In this document: one piece after another, positions 58,212-64,000 of the stretch | Layout: each line of letters begins with the position of its first letter | Position numbering within the stretch: the stretch's first letter is position 1 | Notes under the pieces: model-generated | What the model saw: the letters and a program-made list of their open reading frames with translations, nothing else | What the model was told of the DNA's origin: nothing | Databases searched by the model: none | Assembly: GCA_902729315.2 (NCBI GenBank) | Contig: LR746269.1 | Location: forward strand, 5,921,501 to 5,985,500 | From: Spirodela intermedia | Taxonomy: Eukaryota; Streptophyta; Magnoliopsida; Alismatales; Araceae | Length of the DNA stretch: 64,000 nucleotides | Direction: 5' to 3' | Made by a program: the position numbers and the translations under genes

Positions 58212-58292
58212 TGGGCTGGTGTTCGGAAAGGGTAAACCCTCAATGACGGTAGGGGAGGGGCTGGGCCTATGCGATAATAGGAAAATGGCCCA
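58212..58292 (-). promoter_or_regulatory. Site II (TGGGCY) cluster upstream of ATP synthase gene
   Basis: TGGGCT at 58212-58217, TGGGCC at 58262-58267 and GGCCCA at 58287-58292 lie 165-245 bp upstream of the start codon. TGGGCY (site II) elements are enriched in plant genes for mitochondrial respiratory proteins and bind TCP factors. Confidence 0.5.
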
Positions 58293-60023
58293 GGCATCTT
58301 CATTGTGCGTTCTTCGATGTTATATAGTTACTAAATATTTTAAATATTTTACATATTCATAACTAGCCTTCACTAGATTTTATATATATTCTAAATTATC
58401 ATCTCTTGGAGGTCAACCAAATTAACAGTTGACTATTCTCTTCTAAGTTCACAACTCTATGTTGGTGTAACTACTAGATATATCTTTAACCTATAAATAT
58501 ACAGTCGTAGCATAATCCATGTCGTGAATATGGATGGCAACATATTTTATGCTATGCTTAAAAAGTATGATGGCAACATATTTTCAAAGCCATTAGTCAA
58601 TTTCCATATGAATTGAGATCCTTGATAAGATTAGTTTTGCAATCGTAGTGTGAAAGACAACACGTAGGAGTATAATGGTAATTTTTCATTGCAAATATAA
58701 TTATGCAATCTTTTATCAACTGAAAATCGATCAAAGTTTCTTATGTGTTTGAGTCTTATTGCTAGCAACATTTAAATTTTCCCTTATTTCTTAGAAGTGA
58801 GTTGACTGAATAAGAAATGTCTTTAACATTTAAAGCAAGTAGACTTTGTAAGAGGAAATCCGACCACATAGATTTAATGTCTCAACACTTATGGTGACTA
58901 AGATATCACGTGAAAGAAGTTAGTCTACATATTTTTGCTGATAATTAATTCTTAACACAATCAGCATAACATGAAATAAGGATATAATAAATAAATAAAT
59001 AAATTATTTATAAAATAAAATATTTGACAAGGTGATAAGACCTTTTCTTTATAACCTTTATGTTTTTCACTTTTCTTGTAAGAAGCGAGTATACTCACTT
59101 AGCACAAAAGATATTGGTGCACAGTAAGCTTCAGTACTACGTGATAAAAGACAAAAATACTAATGTAACTAGTAATTAATTTCTAGAAAAATAAGTAAAA
59201 ATGAATGGATAAGTTATAGTTGAGTTTTTTGAGCTTTTAGTTCTAAATAATAGGTGTAAGCCCGACATACTTTTTAGGTTTTTAGTTCATTCTATTAGCT
59301 TCCGTCGGACTTAGGGTATGTAATTGTGATTAAAGTATATCATTAATTAACAAAGAAGAGGAAATAAAGTTTATAGCCTCTCCACATGAGAAGGACTGCC
59401 GAGGTGTAGACCGCGGGATGGGTGGTTCTGGGGTAGGGAGTGAGGGCGGCGGGGTTTTCTGCCATTTTAAGAATATCCAAGGAGTAGACCAGAGCTTAAC
59501 TTGATGACGGATGCACAGAGGTAGACCGAGTTCTTTCGATAATTGGTATTTTAATCTTCTTTCACAGGCGGAGCGGGCATTGGCGGCGACTCCGCCGGAG
59601 ACCGTCCTAGTCGCCATGGGGAGCAAGAACCCTCTGAAGTCTGCCGCCGGAGCCCACAAATGGCCGGCTCTCACGCGTTCCCGGTGCCACCATCTCCAAC
59701 TCCTATCCCCACCGAATAAAGACGACAGGGAAAATGGACAGCCGGAAGCTTTCGAGCCACAAGAGGGATCGGAGAGGCCTCCCTTTTTCTCCCTCCTTCC
59801 TTCCTCTGTGATCACTTGCTCTCGGCGGTGTGAAGAGGAGACTCTCGGGTAAGGAGAGAGAAGTCACGTGCATCCCTCTCCCGCTCTCTACCTATCTCTA
59901 TCGATTAGTCTATCTATCTAACTTCCTCTTCCAACGGCGTTCTCGTGACTCTTCCGGGCATGAACTTGTGAAGGAGGCCCCCCCTGTGGTATATGATGCT
60001 CCTCTGAACTTGACCATGGATGG

Positions 60024-60072
<49 letters not shown>

Positions 60073-60272
60073 GTTTCGTCGTCGGCTGGAGGAGGAGCGT
60101 GACAGGAAAAATTGCCCATTGGACATCTTCGCTGATTGGAGAGAGTTGACGTCAACTTGAACGGGATGTCCGCCACAACGTTCGACCCACCAATTCGTCC
60201 CTTCTAACAGATCTTTTATTCGTTTGACGGGGACCTGACACCCGAGTCTTGCGTGACTGAGCCCAGCTATAG

Positions 60273-60323
<51 letters not shown>

Positions 60324-60657
60324 ATAACATTCTCATTCTCCGCCTGCGGCTTCCCAAGTCTTCTAGAGGCGAACTCTGCGGAGCTTCTCAATTAGATAAA
60401 TCAAACAAGTTGCCCATAAGCAATTCGATACTATCCCGCTTGAAGATCAGCACGATAAAATAAATAAAGTAAAATACTATATTGGTTGTTTCGTTCCAAG
60501 CACATAGGAAATAACCGCAAGAGGGAACAGAAATGTCGAGAGACACGCGTCGCCCCGAGGAAGTCTCCGCAGCTCCCCGCCTCTCGCTCGCTATATATTC
60601 AAGGGAGGTGTTGGCAGGACGAGTAGGGGGGGAGAGAGAGAAGCAGCAGCAGGAGAC
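58293..60657. other. Intergenic region upstream of CHX gene
   Basis: 58293-59340 is strongly AT-rich with no gene seen. 59400-59870 is GC-richer and holds domain-less frames on both strands (for example a minus-strand frame beginning MATRTVSGGVAANA near 59617); I cannot support them. GA tracts run at 60024-60068 and 60278-60320. A TATATAT at 60592-60598 followed by a GA/GCA-rich leader suits the CHX gene. Confidence 0.4.
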
Positions 60658-60837
60658 ATGGCGGTGAATATCACCTCAATTAAGACCTCATCCAACGGGC
60701 TGTGGCAGGGTGACGATCCTCTCCACTTCGCCTTCCCTCTCCTCATCCTACAGACCATCATCATCGTCCTCCTCAGCCGGTTTCTCTACTTCCTCATCAA
60801 ACCCCTGCGCCAGCCCAAGGTCATCGCCGAGATCATC

Positions 60838-60887
<50 letters not shown>

Positions 60888-62777
60888 GGCGTCCCACATC
60901 GATACCAGTCGCATTTTTCCTTCTTGTGAAGGGTGGAATTCTGCTGGGGCCGTCGGCTCTGGGGAGGAACAAAGACTACATCCGGACCATGTTCCCCTCA
61001 TGGAGCATGCCCATCTTGGAGACGACGGCGAGCATCGGTCTCCTGTTCTTCCTATTCCTCGTCGGGCTAGAGCTCGACCTTGCCTCCATCCGCCGCAGCG
61101 GCAAGCGGGCGCTGTCGATCGCCGCCGCGGGTATCACGCTTCCCTTCGCCTGCGGAGTCGGCGTGGCTTTCGTACTCCGGCGAGCTATCCCGGGGGCCGA
61201 CAAGGCAGATTACGCCCCCTTTCTCGTTTTCATGGGAGTCGCCCTCTCCATCACCGCCTTCCCCGTTCTCGCTCGCATCCTTGCCGAGCTCAAGATCCTC
61301 ACCACCGCGCTGGGGGAGACCGCTATGGCCGCCGCGGCGTTCAACGACGTGGCGGCGTGGATCCTACTCGCGCTGGCAGTTGCACTGTCCGGCGGCGACA
61401 GCCACAAGTCGCCTCTCGTCTCCATCTGGGTGCTGCTCTGCGGGGTCGCCTTCGTGGGATTCATGATGGTGGCTGTGCGGCCTCTGATGGGTTGGGTAGC
61501 ACGGAGGGCATCGGAGAGGGAGGCGGAGCTGTGGACCTGCCTGACGCTGGCGGGGGTGCTGGCTGCGGGCTTCGCCACCGACATCATCGGAATCCACGCC
61601 ATTTTCGGGGCCTTCGTCTTCGGGTTAGCGATACCCAAGGAGGAGGAGGATTTCGCCGGGCGGCTGATGGAGAGGATAGAGGACTTCGTGTCGGGGCTGC
61701 TGCTGCCGCTCTACTTCGCCTCAAGTGGGCTTAAGACTGACGTGACAAAGATCCAGGGAGGTAGGGCGTGGGGCCTGCTGGTTCTGGTCACTGCCATCGC
61801 CTGTGTGGGGAAGATGTTGGGGACGTTTGCTGCCGCGGTGGCTTGCAAGATGCCAGTAATGGAGGCGGCGGCGCTGGGGATGCTGATGAGCACCAAGGGG
61901 CTCGTGGAGCTCATCGTCCTCAACATCGGCAAGGAGAGGAAGGTAAGACCCTTTTTTCTTGCCTTAATCCGACTGAGGTCGAAACCTAAGTTCTCAGGTT
62001 TTTTCGGTGCCATTGGCGAGACACCGATTGTCTACCTACTTCAGACATTAGATTCTTTTGGGTAATCCACTGGAGTCGTTGATTGCGAATCGGCTTTCAC
62101 ACGGCCGTCGTCTCTCTCTCTCTTAGAGAGAGAGAGAGAGAGAGAGAGATGCCGTCAGTGAGTCTCTTTGATATAACTTCTGTTATTGTCGTTTACGATC
62201 CTTTTTCTACGTTCATAGGTCGAAAACTTGAGGATGTTCCGATTGCATTGATACCGAATAAATGACAGCTCATCTCTTTGATCGGTTTCATTTGTAGTTA
62301 TCTCGAGCTTTTAACTGCAACAAATTTCCTTTTCTTCATCTTTCCCACGCCTTGGGACGCCAAATCTCATTAACTGACCTAGAAAGTGGGTCCCGCTAAG
62401 CTTGGTTGGACCGCTGAAGAGCAGAGAGGTGGAGAATAGCCCAGTGACTACGGTCTCTCTCTAGAGCCGAGATACCAAGTTCTTACTAAACCTGTCATTC
62501 CGTAATCCATTCCCCCAAGAGTTCATGATACCTTGGATTGACATCTTGTGTATTCCTGAAGAGGGAAGTAGAGGATAGTCTCGCTCTATTTCACACGTCT
62601 TCTGGAAGAAGTTCATCTCTCTTTCTCTCTGACTTACTCACTCACTCCATATATATATCTAGACAGGCCAACGATAAAATTCTTCCCTACACTGTCGTTG
62701 GGTAATTGACGCTGTATAGAAAAGTTCATATTAATGTGTTTTATTGAACAAGAAGCTGAAAATAGTTCGGACAGAAG

Positions 62778-62821
<44 letters not shown>

Positions 62822-64000
62822 TAATATGCCCCCGGGTAATCTTTAATCTTTGTGTGTTGATGAACAGGTTCTCAACGACGAGACGTTCGCTATACTAGTC
62901 CTCATGGCGCTCTTCACCACCTTCATCACGACACCGGCGGTAATGGCCATCTACAAGCCGGCCCGACCCGGCCACCGAGCGACGGCGAGGCGTAAGCTCC
63001 AACGGGAGTCATCCGGTGACGTCACCACCAAGCTCCGCGTCCTTGCCTGCGTCCGATCCCCTCGCGACGTCCCCTCCATGATCAACCTCATCGAGACCAT
63101 CCGCGGCGGCGCCACAAAGTCCCCCCTCAAGCTCTACATCATGCACCTCGTCGAGCTCACAGAGCGTTCCTCCTCCATCGTCATGGCCCTCAGCGCCCGC
63201 CGCAACGGTCTCCCCTCCCGCAACCCCCTCAGGAAGGAGACCCGCGACAGGGTTCTAGTCGCCTTCGAGACCTACGGGCAGCTCGGGAAAGTCAACGTTC
63301 GGCCAATGACTGCCATCTCTGCCATGGCCACCATGCACGAGGACGTCTGCAACGTGGCGGAGGACAAGAACGTCACGCTGCTGGTGGTGCCCTTCCACAA
63401 GCACGGGAAGGCGGCCGCCGCCCACGGAGAGGCCATGGAGAATGTGGGCCACGAATGGCGGGTGGTCAACCAGAGGGTCCTGAAGGGCGCACCGTGCTCT
63501 GTGGCGGTGCTGGTTGACCGCGGGCTCGGCGGCGGGGAACAGGTGGGGTCCTCTGAGGTCTCGCACGGGATCTGCGTTGTTGTATTCGGCGGTCCCGACG
63601 ACCGGGAGGTGCTGGAGCTCGCTGGTACGATGGCGCAGCATCCGGGTATCAAGGTCAACGCGGTAAGATTCGTAGCGGCAGCGGCGGGGATCAAATCCCC
63701 GGTTGTGAGCATCAGTCTCAGGCCTTCGCCGCACAAATCTATGGAGGATAACTACAGCTTCTCCACCGCAGCCGTCGACCGAGAGAAAGAAAAGGCAAGT
63801 TATCATTATTGCACACCGTCTCCTTCAAAATCCAGCGCATATACTCGCTCTCTCAGGTTCTCGTGGACATTATTTTTTCTTTTCTCTCAGGAGCTGGACG
63901 AGGCGGCGGTGGCGGAGTTCCGGAGGAGGACGGAGGGAACCGGGGCGTTGTACGAGGAAAAGCTGGCGTTCAACGTGCTGGAAGAAGTGGTCGCCATGGG
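60658..64000 (+). CDS. CHX: Cation/H+ exchanger of the CHX family (3' end beyond window)
   Basis: Exons 60658-60837, 60932-61942, 62868-63794 and 63891 to beyond the window end; at least 742 aa are visible of a usual ~780-840. The N-terminal half is a CPA2 Na+/H+-exchanger fold of about 12 membrane segments: FAFPLLILQTIIIVLLSRFL, GGILLGPSALGR, TASIGLLFFLFLVGLELDL, AFPVLARILAEL and AFNDVAAWILLALA (the ND motif), then STKGLVELIVLNIGKERK. The C-terminal half is a cytosolic USP-like domain (RVLACVRSPRDVPSMINLIE, VTLLVVPFHKHG, GAPCSVAVLVDRG). CHXs move K+ or Na+ in endomembranes. It resembles the CHX18/19 group. Intron 1 opens with a CT tract; the last intron has a GC donor and is in frame (see findings). 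Confidence 0.93.
62111..62149 (+). repeat. (CT)n/(AG)n inverted repeat in CHX intron 2
   Basis: TC repeats (62111-62123) abut AG repeats (62125-62149), forming a perfect short palindrome able to fold as a hairpin in the intron. A separate CT tract lies at 62781-62818. Confidence 0.85.

Noticed and set aside
59330-59852. Opposed frames of 113 and 161 codons
   Set aside because: No domain, no clear start on the minus strand beyond an internal ATG, and no splice evidence.
1-64000. Transposable elements, CRISPR arrays, biosynthetic cluster or novel multi-gene system
   Set aside because: No transposase, integrase, reverse transcriptase or terminal repeats were seen, and the genes are unrelated housekeeping and regulatory genes of a plant chromosome.

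Overview
This is a nuclear plant genomic segment. It carries intron-rich protein genes with GT-AG splice sites, TATA boxes, telo-box and TGGGCC/T (site II) promoter motifs, and a pol III tRNA gene. Every protein I could identify has its nearest known relatives in land plants (CXIP4, KIN-10 kinesin, SIAMESE-related inhibitor, Dof factor, CHX exchanger). Some coding regions are very GC-rich in third positions (KIN17, Dof, ENTH, SMR, HSP20-like, CHX), while others are AT-leaning (ALG5, eIF3i, UBC7). Together with a density of about one gene per 4-5 kb and very abundant (GA)n/(CT)n tracts, this suggests a compact monocot-like genome. That placement is inference. I see no transposon, CRISPR array, viral gene or toxin gene.

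Layout. 0.4-1.7 kb: CXIP4-like zinc-knuckle protein (+). 2.7-6.8 kb: KIN-10/Kid-type kinesin, 17 coding exons (+). 8.2 kb: tRNA-Lys(CUU) (-). 8.3-12.3 kb: ALG5 dolichyl-phosphate glucosyltransferase, 11 exons (+), convergent with an ENTH-domain gene at 12.7-14.0 kb (-). 15.4-15.9 kb: SIAMESE-related CDK inhibitor (+). 17.9-18.6 kb: plant-specific unknown of the At3g17950 type (+). 19.4-20.6 kb: KIN17 (-), divergent from eIF3i at 21.2-26.1 kb (+). 26.1-29.7 kb: gene-poor, with alternating GA and CT blocks. 29.7-30.6 kb: Dof factor (-). 32.5-35.5 kb: FMN-binding split-barrel-like protein (-). 36.3-41.4 kb: TFIIB (-). 43.2-44.7 kb: HSP20-like protein (+). 45.9-48.4 kb: cytosolic HSP70 (-), divergent from UBC7-type E2 at 49.1-52.2 kb (+). 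53.1-55.9 kb: CUE-domain protein (+). 57.8-58.0 kb: ATP synthase 6 kDa subunit (-), frameshifted as written. 60.7 kb to the end: CHX cation/H+ exchanger (+), running off the window.

The genes are mostly housekeeping functions (transcription, translation, protein folding and degradation, glycosylation, cell division, respiration). They do not form one pathway, and I found no convincing new multi-gene system. The best leads are local: a one-base frame break in the ATP synthase gene, an in-frame 96-nt GC-AG intron in CHX, a duplicated 5' splice site in the kinesin, a 20-bp RNA-foldable hairpin at 56.5 kb, and a consistent CT-on-sense orientation of intronic microsatellites.
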